Shown: one piece after another, positions 8,753 through 17,634 of the stretch
Position numbering within the stretch: position 1 is the first letter of the stretch
Layout of the letters: the number at the start of each line of letters is the position of its first letter
Program-made: the position numbers and the translations under genes
From: Chryseobacterium antibioticum
GTDB lineage: Bacteria > Bacteroidota > Bacteroidia > Flavobacteriales > Weeksellaceae
Direction: 5' to 3'
Assembly (NCBI RefSeq): GCF_012927325.1
Contig: NZ_JABBGI010000002.1
Coordinates: 1-64,000, forward strand
Length of the DNA stretch: 64,000 nt
Notes under the pieces: model-generated
Seen by the model: the letters and a program-made list of their open reading frames with translations, nothing else
Database searches by the model: none
Told to the model about the DNA's origin: nothing

Positions 8753-9703
8753 ATGAATTTATCTATAGTTATTCCGTTATTAAACGAAGAGGACTCTTTA
8801 GAAGAGCTTTTTTCAAGGATTGATAAGGTCTGTTATTCAAACAGTCTGTCCTATGAAATTTGGTTTGTAGATGATGGAAGTACAGATCTGTCGTGGAGTA
8901 TTATCGAAAATATGAAGGTTCAGCACCCTCAGATTCACGCCATAAAATTTTCCAGAAATTACGGAAAATCACAGGCCCTTCACGCTGCTTTTGAAAGAGC
9001 AAACGGGGACGTAGTGATCACCATGGATGCTGATTTACAGGATTTTCCCGAGGAAATCCCTGAACTTTACAAAATGGTTATTGAAGATAACTACGATATT
9101 GTTTCAGGCTGGAAAAAGAAACGTTTTGACAATGTAATGACGAAAAATGTGCCGTCAAAACTATTCAATGCAGCGGCTAGAAAAGTGTCAGGAGTTTATC
9201 TTCATGACTTCAACTGTGGTTTGAAAGCTTATAAAAAACAGGTGGTAAAATCCATCGACGTGTATGGAGATATGCACCGTTATATTCCTGTTCTGGCTGC
9301 CAATGCAGGGTTCAGAAGAATTACTGAAAAAGAAGTACAGCATCAGGCAAGACCTTATGGAACTTCAAAATTCGGAACCGAGAGATTTATCAGAGGTTTC
9401 CTGGATCTTGTAACCCTTTGGTTTGTAAGCCGATTCGGAGGAAGGCCCATGCATTTCTTTGGAGCGGTGGGAACGGTCATGTTTATCGTAGGTTTTCTTT
9501 CAGCGCTTTGGCTGGGCGTTTCAAAACTTATTGATGTCGCAAGAGGAATTTATGGCCATCTGATCACAAACAATCCATGGTTTTTTATTGCTTTAACGAT
9601 GATGATTATGGGAACATTGCTTTTCATAGCCGGATTCTTAGGGGAAATGATCATCAGAACCAACAGAGAACATAAGAATTATAATATTGATGAAGTAATT
9701 TAA
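8753..9703 (+). CDS. Family 2 glycosyltransferase, DPM1/GtrB-like
   Basis: 316 aa. The N-terminal GT-A domain begins LSIVIPLLNEEDSLEEL and has the nucleotide-sugar motif FVDDGSTD and the metal-binding MDADLQDFPEE. Two C-terminal membrane helices follow (about residues 237-262 and 280-303), as in undecaprenyl-phosphate sugar transferases of the GtrB/ArnC group. It probably moves a sugar to polyprenyl phosphate at the inner face of the membrane. The exact sugar cannot be inferred. It lies between a DUF4199 gene and a small membrane protein gene (2 bases downstream). Confidence 0.9.
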   Translation: MNLSIVIPLLNEEDSLEELFSRIDKVCYSNSLSYEIWFVDDGSTDLSWSIIENMKVQHPQIHAIKFSRNYGKSQALHAAFERANGDVVITMDADLQDFPEEIPELYKMVIEDNYDIVSGWKKKRFDNVMTKNVPSKLFNAAARKVSGVYLHDFNCGLKAYKKQVVKSIDVYGDMHRYIPVLAANAGFRRITEKEVQHQARPYGTSKFGTERFIRGFLDLVTLWFVSRFGGRPMHFFGAVGTVMFIVGFLSALWLGVSKLIDVARGIYGHLITNNPWFFIALTMMIMGTLLFIAGFLGEMIIRTNREHKNYNIDEVI

Positions 9704-9705
9704 TA

Positions 9706-10098
9706 ATGGAAGAGAAATTACCAAAAATATACTCCAGAAAAGCAATTTTAGGGTTTTCGATTTTTCTTTCTACGCTTTTTGGCGGTGTTTTATTGTTTCA
9801 GAATCTGCTGGATGCCAATAAAAAGAAAGAGGCCTATATTGTACTTGGAATTTCTATTTTAATTACAGCTTTGACCATTTTTATTGTCAATATACCGGAG
9901 AACCCTAAAAGTTCACTTTCTTATCTATGTGGTATTGCAGGAGGAAGTCTTCTTTCTTATTATTTTGTTCCGAAATATTTTCCGGATGAGGAGCAATACC
10001 CTAAGAAAGCAATATGGAAACCATTGATTATTGGCGCAGTTATCGTTGTTATTCTTGTAGCACTGATGATTTACTCAGCGTCACTTGAAAATTATTAA
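9706..10098 (+). CDS. Membrane protein of unknown function
   Basis: 130 aa, starting two bases after the glycosyltransferase stop, so almost certainly translated with it. Four hydrophobic segments are visible (about residues 12-32, 42-60, 66-84 and 105-124), with a short loop PKYFPDEEQYPKK before the last. Not recognised as a known family. A strong terminator follows 40 bases downstream and ends the DUF4199-GT2 unit. Confidence 0.7.
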   Translation: MEEKLPKIYSRKAILGFSIFLSTLFGGVLLFQNLLDANKKKEAYIVLGISILITALTIFIVNIPENPKSSLSYLCGIAGGSLLSYYFVPKYFPDEEQYPKKAIWKPLIIGAVIVVILVALMIYSASLENY

Positions 10099-10137
10099 AA
10101 TAGATTTTACTCAATAGTGTAAAATTCTGATAAATAA

Positions 10138-10180
10138 TAAAATACCCTGAAGAGTTCTCAACTTTTTGGGGTATTTTTTG
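10138..10180 (+). terminator. Rho-independent terminator
   Basis: AAAATACCC (10138-10146) pairs with GGGTATTTT (from 10168), followed by a T run. It closes the preceding operon. Confidence 0.8.
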
Positions 10181-10282
10181 TTCTAGTTTCTTTGTTAAAA
10201 ATATACACAAACTAAGGCTTCTCCAAAAAATAAAAATAGTAGTACCAAAATCTACATTTATCACACGATCCATTTTATCGCA

Positions 10283-10335
10283 GATAAAATCCTTGCGCCT
10301 TAACAGCTTAAAGTAGATAAAAACCTTGCGCCTTT
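10283..10335. repeat. Direct repeat with core CCTTGCGCCTT
   Basis: Two near-identical 19-20 bp copies, GATAAAATCCTTGCGCCTT (10283-10301) and GATAAAAACCTTGCGCCTTT (10316-10335), lie 14 bases apart. The second copy forms the left edge of the broken gene that follows. Confidence 0.7.
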
Positions 10336-10672
10336 GCAAAGAACCAACGCATTGTCATTTTCAAAAAAATAAAATTGAATATTGCCGAGCATTTTATCAT
10401 CGGAACAGTAAGCCTGTTAGGAATTTTAATCCTATTTTTGTTTAATGATATGGTAAGTCTTATCGGTCTGTGGAAACCTGCAGCGGAGATTTTCGGTATT
10501 TTAGACAAGGCTTCATTCATTCTTCTTATTCTTTTTCCGGCAGTTACGTATTGGAATGCATTTAAAAAATTCATACTCAAAACCGGGCCTGATTTGGAGA
10601 GTGTCGGTACTGTATGTTCTGATGGGAATAGAAAGCCTTGCTGTAATTACGATTTTATATAGAATATTTTAA
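10321..10672 (+). pseudogene. Broken membrane-protein gene: 5' truncated and frameshifted
   Basis: A frame open from about 10321 reads KNQRIVIFKKIKLNIAEHFI and continues through two hydrophobic segments to about 10575, but has no ATG. After AFKK at an A6 run (10564-10569) the frame becomes nonsense-like, while the +1 frame continues smoothly as PGLIWRVSVLYVLMGIESL and another membrane helix, stopping at 10672. One extra A explains this. The NIAEHF phrase recalls membrane proteins of the DUF3667 group, but this is uncertain. The left edge coincides with a CCTTGCGCC repeat. Probably a dead remnant. Confidence 0.55.
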
Positions 10673-10679
10673 ATTGAAT

Positions 10680-11381
10680 ATGAAAAAGATATTGTACACA
10701 TCCCTGCTTGTAGCGGCGGTTTCCTGCGGAAAAGTTTCTCCGAAAGGGAATATTGAAAAGAAAGACGTGGATGTTTCAGAATTTGTGAATCTGGATCTGG
10801 AAGGAAAATTCCGTGTATTTTATGCCAGAGGCGATAAAAATTTTGTAGAAATTGAAACATATCCCAATGTAGCCGGCAATTTGGATGTAGAGGTAAAAGA
10901 CAAAACGCTTTTTATCAAAGAAAAACGAGGTACGAAAGGGGTAGATTTTTATAATGTGACCATTTACTCAAAATATAATCTTGAAAAAGTAGCTGTTGCA
11001 GATTCTGTAGAAATGAATATTTCAAGCGAAATTAAGACCGATAATTTTAGGCTTAATTTAAAAAATAATGCTACTTTTATGGGTTCAGTGAACACAAGAA
11101 GAGCAGAAGTAGACATGCAGAATAAAAGCCGGGCCAACTTTTTGGGACTGACAAAAAATGCAGCGATAAAGATCTCAGACACAGCAAGTCTCATTGCGCC
11201 ATACTGGAAAATAGAAAACCTGAACATTGATTCTAAAAACGGAAACTATGCAGAAGTTAACGTAAAAGATTCTTTAAAGGGACATATTCAGAATACGGCT
11301 AAATTTATCTATTATGACAACCCGATTCGTGTCTTTAAAATTGATAAAACGACTCGTGTAGAGAATAAGAAATTGCAATAA
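10680..11381 (+). CDS. DUF2807 (head GIN domain) lipoprotein
   Basis: 233 aa. The N-terminal signal ends in a lipobox (LVAAVSC), so the mature protein is predicted to be lipid-anchored at about residue 16. The body is all beta and follows the DUF2807 pattern: FVNLDLEGKFRVFYARGDKN, then VEIETYPNVAGNLDVEVKD, then parallel-helix-like repeats. The role is unknown; the family is often called putative auto-transporter adhesin head. The start is placed at ATG 10680 (MKKILYTS), 7 bases past the remnant frame stop; an in-frame TTG two codons upstream was rejected. Confidence 0.8.
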   Translation: MKKILYTSLLVAAVSCGKVSPKGNIEKKDVDVSEFVNLDLEGKFRVFYARGDKNFVEIETYPNVAGNLDVEVKDKTLFIKEKRGTKGVDFYNVTIYSKYNLEKVAVADSVEMNISSEIKTDNFRLNLKNNATFMGSVNTRRAEVDMQNKSRANFLGLTKNAAIKISDTASLIAPYWKIENLNIDSKNGNYAEVNVKDSLKGHIQNTAKFIYYDNPIRVFKIDKTTRVENKKLQ

Positions 11382-11399
11382 AAGAAAGGAAGATGGGAG

Positions 11400-12011
11400 A
11401 TGGAAGAGAAAAAGTATACAGCAAGTAATATTCAAAGTCTTGAAGGAATGGAGCATGTAAGGCTTCGTCCTCAAATGTACTTTGAAGATTGTTTTAAAGA
11501 AGGAAATTTAAACTTACTTGTACTTGGGGCTTTGTGTCATGCTATTGATGAATTTTTTGATAACAATTGTAGTCATATTATTATTAATTGTAGTGAAAAT
11601 TCATTTAATATAAAATATAATGCAGGAATGTCTTTAGAAAAATCTAACTTTTTGACTAAAGCAGAATGTATAATGACAAAAATAGGAGCCTGTAGCAATG
11701 AAAAAAAACATCTGGAAGTAGGACATGAATTCTGTCACATAAGCATGGCTATAATCAATGCTGTTTCTGATAAATGTGAACTGGAAACAATTTACAAGAA
11801 GCAAAAAGGCCATTTTATTTTTAAAAAAGGGAATATAGATTTTAAAGAAATTTCTGATACCGATATTCTCAAAGATTCTACTCAAATCAGCTTTGAAATG
11901 AACAAGGACGTTTTTGGAGAATTAACATTTGAATTAAATGATCTGCAGTTGAAATTAAATTTATTAAAAGAAAAACTGCCCAATTTACAATTAGAACTTT
12001 ACAAATTATAA
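11400..12011 (+). CDS. Free-standing degenerate GyrB/ParE-like GHKL domain protein
   Basis: 203 aa, visibly AT-richer than its neighbours. It aligns by eye with the start of the GyrB/ParE ATPase domain: YTASNIQSLEGMEHVRLRPQMYF (residues about 6-28) corresponds to the LEGLEAVRKRPGMYIG region; ALCHAIDEFFDNNCSHIIIN keeps the ExxDN of the N box but lacks the IDEALAG segment; IKYNAGMS replaces DNGRGIP; and GHEFCHISMAIINAVS replaces the G2 box GLHGVGASVVNALS. The missing Asp and glycines suggest it does not hydrolyse ATP in the usual way. No transducer or TOPRIM domain follows. It begins 19 bases after the lipoprotein gene and 17 bases before the mutase gene. Confidence 0.65.
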   Translation: MEEKKYTASNIQSLEGMEHVRLRPQMYFEDCFKEGNLNLLVLGALCHAIDEFFDNNCSHIIINCSENSFNIKYNAGMSLEKSNFLTKAECIMTKIGACSNEKKHLEVGHEFCHISMAIINAVSDKCELETIYKKQKGHFIFKKGNIDFKEISDTDILKDSTQISFEMNKDVFGELTFELNDLQLKLNLLKEKLPNLQLELYKL

Positions 12012-12028
12012 AAGAACGAAATACACAT

Positions 12029-13744
12029 ATGACAACATTAGAAAAAGCAAAACTTTGGTTAAGTTATACCTTCGATAAAGAAACAAGAGATGCTGTACAG
12101 GCATTGATCGACAGCAATTCTCCGGATCTGGAAGATTCTTTTTACAGAGAACTTGAATTCGGAACAGGAGGAATGAGAGGTGTCATGGGAGTAGGAACCA
12201 ACCGCTTGAATAAATATACATTGGGCCAGGCTACACAGGGATTGGCCAATTATATGCTTCAGCAGTTTAAAGGAGAGGAAATCAAAGTGGCTATTGCTTA
12301 TGACGTTCGCCATAATTCAAAAGAATTCGGGAAGCTTGTTGCTGATGTTTTAACAGCCAACGGGATTAAAGTGCTTCTTTTCAAAGACCACAGACCAACT
12401 CCGGAATTATCCTTTACGGTAAGAGACAAAAAATGTAATGGAGGAATTGTGTTGACAGCATCTCACAATCCGCCTGAATACAACGGTTATAAAGTATACT
12501 GGAATGACGGTGCCCAGATCGTACCGCCTCATGATGAAGCAATTATCAATGAAGTATACTCTGTGAAATTTGACGAAATCAAATTCAACGGAAACGATGA
12601 TCTGATCGAATGGATCGGGGAAGAGCAGGACGACGTTTACATCGATGCCTGTCTTGAAAACTCTACCTATCAGAATGTAGGGAAAGAGAATTTAAATATT
12701 GTTTTCACCTCTATCCACGGAACAACGTATACAACGATTCCAAAAGCTTTAGAAAAAGCAGGATTCAAAAAAGTGGATCTGGTAAAAGAGCAGATGATCC
12801 CAAGCGGTAATTTTACCACGGTAGAATCTCCAAATCCGGAGGAGCCTGCTGCTTTGGAAATGGCAATGGATCTGGCTAGAATTACCAACGCAGACATCGT
12901 TATCGGAACAGATCCGGATGGTGACAGACTGGGAATTGCCGTAAGAAACCTTGACGGTGAAATGCAGCTTCTGAATGGGAATCAGACCAATACAATCCTT
13001 ACTTACTACATTTTAAATGAGTGGAGAAAGCAAGGTAGAATCACTGGAAAAGAATTCATTGGTTCCACAATCGTAACTTCAGATATTTTCTTCGATATTG
13101 CACAGAAATTCGGAGTTGACTGCAAAGTTGGATTAACAGGATTCAAATGGATCGGAAAAATGATCCGTGAAGCAGAAGGAAAAGAAAAATTCATCTGTGG
13201 TGGTGAAGAAAGTTTCGGTTTTATGACCGGAGATTTTGTCCGCGATAAAGATTCGTGCGGAAGTATCCTTGTTGCATGTGAAATTGCTGCGTGGTGTAAA
13301 GCCAATGGAAGAACCATGTATCAGTATATGATCGAGATCTATGAAGATCTGGGAATGTACTATGAAGGGCTGGTCAACATCGTTAGAAAAGGAAAAGAAG
13401 GCGCTGAAGAAATTCAGAATATGATGAAGAACTTCCGCGAAAATCCACCAAAACAACTGGCAGGATCATTAGTGGAAGAAGTGAAAGACTTTAAAGAACA
13501 AACCAGTTTTACTGTTTCAAAGAACGAAACTAAAGTAATGAACGATATTCCGAAATCGAATGTATTGATTTATTACACTCAGGACGGTACCAAAGTTTGT
13601 GTAAGACCTTCAGGAACCGAACCGAAGATTAAATTTTATATCTCTGTAAAAGATACCATTACTTCTGAAGCAGATTTTAAAGATAAATTGAAATCATTGG
13701 AAGCTAAAATAGAGGATGTAAGAAAGGATTTGAAGTTAGATTAA
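12029..13744 (+). CDS. Phosphoglucomutase/phosphomannomutase family enzyme
   Basis: 571 aa alpha-D-phosphohexomutase (PgcA-like length). The phosphorylated serine is S145 in TASHNPPEYNGYKVYW. The Mg loop is DPDGDR with D295, D297 and D299. The sugar-specificity loop GGEESFGF lies near residues 391-398, and the phosphate-binding loop RPSGTEPKIKFY is near the C-terminus. It interconverts hexose 1- and 6-phosphates and feeds nucleotide-sugar synthesis. The FAD-free, cytosolic fold has no extra domain. The start at ATG 12029 is 17 bases after the GHKL gene stop. Confidence 0.93.
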   Translation: MTTLEKAKLWLSYTFDKETRDAVQALIDSNSPDLEDSFYRELEFGTGGMRGVMGVGTNRLNKYTLGQATQGLANYMLQQFKGEEIKVAIAYDVRHNSKEFGKLVADVLTANGIKVLLFKDHRPTPELSFTVRDKKCNGGIVLTASHNPPEYNGYKVYWNDGAQIVPPHDEAIINEVYSVKFDEIKFNGNDDLIEWIGEEQDDVYIDACLENSTYQNVGKENLNIVFTSIHGTTYTTIPKALEKAGFKKVDLVKEQMIPSGNFTTVESPNPEEPAALEMAMDLARITNADIVIGTDPDGDRLGIAVRNLDGEMQLLNGNQTNTILTYYILNEWRKQGRITGKEFIGSTIVTSDIFFDIAQKFGVDCKVGLTGFKWIGKMIREAEGKEKFICGGEESFGFMTGDFVRDKDSCGSILVACEIAAWCKANGRTMYQYMIEIYEDLGMYYEGLVNIVRKGKEGAEEIQNMMKNFRENPPKQLAGSLVEEVKDFKEQTSFTVSKNETKVMNDIPKSNVLIYYTQDGTKVCVRPSGTEPKIKFYISVKDTITSEADFKDKLKSLEAKIEDVRKDLKLD

Positions 13745-13792
13745 TTTCTTACAGATAGGAAGATAATATTAGTAAATTTAAATAAAAATAAA

Positions 13793-15046
13793 GTGAAAGT
13801 TTCAAAATTAGCGGCGAACCTGATTGGTTCCGAAATCGTAAAAATTGGTAATGAAGTTAATGATTTAAAAGCAAAAGGAGCGGAGATCGCCAATCTTACT
13901 ATTGGTGACCTGAATTCTAATCTATATCCTATTCCGGCATTGCTGAAGGAAGAGATTCAGAAAGCATATCAGAATAATCTGACGAATTATCCGCCAGCCA
14001 ACGGACTTTTATCTTTAAGAAAAGAGGTTTCCAAAGACCTGAAAAACAGATGGAACCTGGATTATTCTCCCAACGATATTTTAATTACTGCCGGATCAAG
14101 ACCCTTAATCTACGCGGTTTATAAAACAATTGTTGACGAAGGTGATAAAGTAGTGTATCCTACACCGTCTTGGAACAACAATCACTATGCTTATCTTACT
14201 TCCGCAGACGCAGTAGAAGTAAAGACAACTCCTGAAAATAACTTTCTTCCGACAGCAGACGATTTAAGACCTCATTTAGACGGCGCAGTTTTACTTGCAC
14301 TATGTTCACCATTGAATCCTACCGGAACAATGTTTACAAAAGAGCAGCTTTCTGATATCTGCGAACTGGTTCTTGAAGAAAACAAAAATAGAGGGGAAGA
14401 TGAAAAACCATTGTACCTGATGTATGATCAGATCTATTCTAACCTTACTTTTGGCGCAGAACACGTAGATCCGGTTTCTCTTTTCCCTGAATTGAAAGAA
14501 TATACCATCTATATCGACGGGATCTCTAAATGCCTTGCAGCAACAGGGGTACGTGTTGGTTGGGGATTCGGTCCGGCACACATTCTTGATAAAATGAAAG
14601 CACTTCTTACGCATGTTGGAGCGTGGGCACCAAAACCTGAACAGGAAGCTACTGCGAAGTTCTATGAAAACCCTGAAAATGTAAACGTTTTCGTAGAAGA
14701 TTTCAAAGGAAAACTAGAAGAAAGCTTAAAAGTTCTTCACGGGGGAATCCAGGATCTGAAAGGAAAAGGGCTAGCTGTAGAAAGCATCGAACCGATGGGA
14801 GCATTATATCTTACCATCAGATTGGACTACATCGGAAAAACAAAACCGGATGGATCTGTGATTGAAAATTCTTCTGACTTGGTTTTCTATCTGATTAATG
14901 ATGCAGGTGTTGCATTGGTTCCATTCTCTGCTTTCGGAGAAGCAAAATCTGAACCTTGGTTCCGTGCTTCTGTAGGTGGTTTAGCAGTTGATGAGATCAA
15001 AGTGATGCTTCCAAAGCTTGAAAATGCTTTAAATAATCTTAAATAG
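13793..15046 (+). CDS. Class I/II PLP-dependent aminotransferase
   Basis: 417 aa fold-type I aminotransferase. The PLP lysine is K246 in GISKCLAATGVRVGWG; the NPTG motif (LCSPLNPTGTMF) and the YDQIYSNLTF aspartate are present. The family converts an amino acid and an oxo acid; alanine or aspartate are common substrates but the actual one cannot be told. The start is GTG at 13793 (MKVSKLAANLIG). It is followed by two repeat elements, one of which ends in a T run that may terminate the transcript. Confidence 0.88.
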   Translation: MKVSKLAANLIGSEIVKIGNEVNDLKAKGAEIANLTIGDLNSNLYPIPALLKEEIQKAYQNNLTNYPPANGLLSLRKEVSKDLKNRWNLDYSPNDILITAGSRPLIYAVYKTIVDEGDKVVYPTPSWNNNHYAYLTSADAVEVKTTPENNFLPTADDLRPHLDGAVLLALCSPLNPTGTMFTKEQLSDICELVLEENKNRGEDEKPLYLMYDQIYSNLTFGAEHVDPVSLFPELKEYTIYIDGISKCLAATGVRVGWGFGPAHILDKMKALLTHVGAWAPKPEQEATAKFYENPENVNVFVEDFKGKLEESLKVLHGGIQDLKGKGLAVESIEPMGALYLTIRLDYIGKTKPDGSVIENSSDLVFYLINDAGVALVPFSAFGEAKSEPWFRASVGGLAVDEIKVMLPKLENALNNLK

Positions 15047-15053
15047 TTTTTTT

Positions 15054-15139
15054 AATGTAACAGTATAACAATGTATCAATGTAACAATTCCGGTATTTAC
15101 AATATTGGTAAACTGTTACACTATTAGATTGTTACATTA
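15054..15139. repeat. AT-rich inverted repeat, AACAATGTAACA family (copy 1)
   Basis: Left half is short TAACA/ATGTA units (aatgtaacagtataacaatg at 15054); right half is the inverted counterpart ending in TTGTTACATT. The centre has TATTGGTAAA. A second copy lies at 19693-19788. Confidence 0.7.
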
Positions 15140-15154
15140 AAAGAAAAAATAGAT

Positions 15155-15239
15155 GCTTCGACTTCGCTCAGCATGACATCATTATAGCCAATAGTTAGTA
15201 TTAGCGGTGTCACGCTGAACGGAGTCGAAGCTTTTTTTT
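15155..15239. repeat. GCTTCGACT palindrome with T run (copy 1)
   Basis: Arm GCTTCGACTTCGCTCAGC plus ATGAC (15155-15177) pairs with GTCACGCTGAACGG plus AGTCGAAGC (15209-15231), followed by T8 at 15232-15239. The loop contains TTAGTATTAG, also found in copy 2 at 17533. It could work as a terminator for the aminotransferase gene. Confidence 0.85.
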
Positions 15240-15367
15240 CATAAGTATAAATAAAATCGAGTTGTATTCATGAAATTTCCCAGAAAGTCTTTCTTGGAAA
15301 CTAAACGAATTATCTTTTTGGCGAATTATTTAACACATAATTCATAATTTTTAATAATAAGTAATTA

Positions 15368-16090
15368 ATGAAAATCATAGCTGTTATTCCTGCACGTTAC
15401 GAAGCAAGCCGCTTTCCTGCCAAGCTGATGCAGATGTTAGGCGAAAAAACAGTCATTACGACTACTTATCAGAATGTTGTAGAAACAGGACTGTTTGATG
15501 AAGTATTTGTTGCTACGGATTCAGAAATTATTTTTAACGAAATCGAGAAAAACGGAGGGAAAGCCGTCATGACCGGTCAGCACGAAACGGGGAGTGACCG
15601 AATCGCAGAAGCTGTACAGAACATCGACTGCGATATTGTCATTAATGTACAGGGTGATGAGCCTTTCCTTAAGTTAGAACCTTTAAAACAACTTATCGGC
15701 GTTTTCCAGGAAGATGAAAATCAGGAAATTTCACTGGCTTCATTAAAAATAAAACTGACAGAAAAAGAAGAAATTGAAAACCCGAATAATGTAAAAGTGA
15801 TTACAGATAACAACGGATTTGCCCTTTATTTCAGCCGCTCTGTCATTCCTTTCCACAGGGAGGTTTCTTACGACGTAAGCTATTTTAAACATATCGGAGT
15901 CTATGCGTTCAGAAAACATGCGTTACTTCAATTCTCCAAACTGGAAATGAAACCATTGGAAATATCAGAAAAGATAGAATGTATCCGTTATCTGGAATAT
16001 GGGATGAAGATCAAATTAATTGAAACCAATTTCATCGGAGTGGGAATCGATACCCCTGAAGATCTGGAAAAAGCCAGAAAATTAATTTAA
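15368..16090 (+). CDS. kdsB: 3-deoxy-manno-octulosonate cytidylyltransferase
   Basis: Activates Kdo as CMP-Kdo for lipopolysaccharide core synthesis in the cytosol. 240 aa, normal length. Family motifs: [15 protein letters not shown] at the start (nucleotide loop), [27 protein letters not shown] and [11 protein letters not shown]. The partner kdsA is 19 kb downstream in the same window rather than adjacent. The start ATG at 15368 matches the family; about 130 bases separate it from the palindromic repeat, with only degenerate promoter-like sequence. Confidence 0.96.
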   Translation: MKIIAVIPARYEASRFPAKLMQMLGEKTVITTTYQNVVETGLFDEVFVATDSEIIFNEIEKNGGKAVMTGQHETGSDRIAEAVQNIDCDIVINVQGDEPFLKLEPLKQLIGVFQEDENQEISLASLKIKLTEKEEIENPNNVKVITDNNGFALYFSRSVIPFHREVSYDVSYFKHIGVYAFRKHALLQFSKLEMKPLEISEKIECIRYLEYGMKIKLIETNFIGVGIDTPEDLEKARKLI

Positions 16091-16137
16091 AAATGGTACA
16101 GATAAGCAAATAAGACGGGTTGTGATCTCTGCTTTCT

Positions 16138-16168
16138 TTGCTTTTTCGCCCAATTCACCCTATATTTG
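16138..16168 (+). promoter_or_regulatory. Promoter of the LolA-like gene
   Basis: TTG (16138-16140), 20-base spacer, TATATTTG (16161-16168); 18 bases before the ATG at 16187. It fits the Bacteroidota consensus. Confidence 0.8.
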
Positions 16169-16186
16169 AATTTATAAATAAGATTA

Positions 16187-16849
16187 ATGAAGAAATTACT
16201 TTTAGTATTCGTACTGATATTCTCGCAGTTATCTTTTGCACAAACCGCAAAGGAAATTATAGATAAAAATATTGAACTGTCAGGAGGATTAACGAATTGG
16301 AAGCTTCTGAATTCAGTTTTACTGCAGGGAAAAGTGATCTTGGGGATCAAAGATGAATATCCTATAAAAATTTACCAGCAGCGTCCTAACCTCACTAAGA
16401 CTGTCATCAGCATTAACGGAAAAGAAACTGCAATTGAAGGCTTTGACGGAACTAAAGGCTATGCGATGAATTATGCAACCAATAAGCTTCAGGAATACAA
16501 GGAATACGTTTCTGAAAGCTTTGATAATGATTTTATTGACTGGGAGAACAAAGGTTTTGATGCAAAATATCTTGGAAAAGAAAAAATAGGAGAGATCTAC
16601 TGCCACAAAGTGGAACTGACTAAAAATGTCAATAAGAACATCTATTATTTTGACGTAAAAACATATATGCTTTTAAAAGAAGTTAAAAAAGATGAAACGC
16701 TGGTCTATTCGGATTATAAAAAAGCGGGAAATCTGGTGATGCCGTTCAGAATTGAGTCCTCAAGCACTAAAAAAGATGGAGATTATACGATGATTCTGAA
16801 CAGAATTGATGTCAATAAAGTATTTCCTTCTAATATTTTTAAGTTTTAA
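16187..16849 (+). CDS. LolA-like outer membrane lipoprotein-sorting family protein
   Basis: 220 aa with a clear signal peptide (MKKLLLVFVLIFSQLSFAQ). The mature part begins TAKEIIDKNIELSGGLTNWK, a start often seen in Bacteroidota LolA-like periplasmic proteins, followed by a beta-rich half-barrel: DGTKGYAMNYATNKL, KYLGKEKIGEIYCHKVEL, and YYFDVKTYMLLKEVK, the usual strand signature. It may carry lipids or lipoproteins in the periplasm; family membership is by pattern only. Own promoter upstream; gpx follows after 88 bases. Confidence 0.7.
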   Translation: MKKLLLVFVLIFSQLSFAQTAKEIIDKNIELSGGLTNWKLLNSVLLQGKVILGIKDEYPIKIYQQRPNLTKTVISINGKETAIEGFDGTKGYAMNYATNKLQEYKEYVSESFDNDFIDWENKGFDAKYLGKEKIGEIYCHKVELTKNVNKNIYYFDVKTYMLLKEVKKDETLVYSDYKKAGNLVMPFRIESSSTKKDGDYTMILNRIDVNKVFPSNIFKF

Positions 16850-16937
16850 TTCAATATAATAAAAGCTTAATGAAATGATTGACGTTATATTAAGCTATAA
16901 ATAACTTCGGCAAAACTGCCAAATAAAATTGATAAGA

Positions 16938-17513
16938 ATGAAAAATATTTTCTTATGGCTGCTTTCTGTAGTGGCATTTTTACAGAGCTGTACCAACCAA
17001 AAAAGTGAAATTTCTCTAGCTAAAACCAAAGAACTTATGGGAAAAACAATATATGACTTCAAAGTTGAAAGCCTTGATGGCACCGAAATCAACTTTGCTG
17101 ATTTTAAAGGAAAAAAGATCCTTATTGTCAATACAGCGTCTGAATGTGGATTTACACCGCAGTATGCAGATCTGGAGAAAGTATACGAAGAATATAAAGA
17201 TAAATTGGTCATTGTAGGTTTTCCTGCCAATAATTTTGGAGCACAAGAGCCGGGAACCAATACTGAGATCGGGGCTTTTTGCCAGAAAAATTACGGGGTA
17301 ACATTTCCATTAGCCGCAAAAGTATCGGTAAAAGGAGAGGATACAGCGCCTATTTTCAAATACTTAACCGAAAAAGACTTAAACGGAGTAAAAAATACAA
17401 CCATCCTTTGGAATTTTACAAAGTTCCTCATCGATGAAAACGGAAAACTGGTAGATACTTTCGTAAGTACAACAAAACCTACTGACGAGGCTATTATCAA
17501 ATATCTGAAGTAA
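16938..17513 (+). CDS. Glutathione peroxidase family thiol peroxidase, lipoprotein
   Basis: 191 aa. Reduces peroxides through a reactive cysteine. The catalytic Cys is C70 in NTASECGFTPQY; partner motifs are FPANNFGAQEPG (Gln) and ILWNFTKFLID (Trp-Asn). It is a cysteine form, not a selenoprotein. The N-terminus has a lipobox (VAFLQSC), so it is predicted to be membrane-anchored outside the cytosol, unusual for the family at large but seen in Bacteroidota. Bacterial members of this type often use thioredoxin rather than glutathione. The start ATG at 16938 was preferred to a TTG at 16929. A repeat element follows. Confidence 0.9.
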   Translation: MKNIFLWLLSVVAFLQSCTNQKSEISLAKTKELMGKTIYDFKVESLDGTEINFADFKGKKILIVNTASECGFTPQYADLEKVYEEYKDKLVIVGFPANNFGAQEPGTNTEIGAFCQKNYGVTFPLAAKVSVKGEDTAPIFKYLTEKDLNGVKNTTILWNFTKFLIDENGKLVDTFVSTTKPTDEAIIKYLK

Positions 17514-17532
17514 GATAAAAGCATAAAATAAC

Positions 17533-17608
17533 GCTTCGACTCTGCTCAGCACGACGGTTTCAACAATACATTTAGTATTAGAAATGTCACGCTGAGCAGA
17601 GTCGAAGC
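17533..17608. repeat. GCTTCGACT palindrome (copy 2)
   Basis: Arms at 17533-17555 and 17586-17608 are perfectly related by inversion apart from one position; the loop holds TTTAGTATTAG as in copy 1. It lies between the convergent gpx and NAD(P)-binding genes, a place where it could end both transcripts. Confidence 0.85.
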
Positions 17609-17634
17609 ATTTATAATTCAAAGCTACCTGCTTT

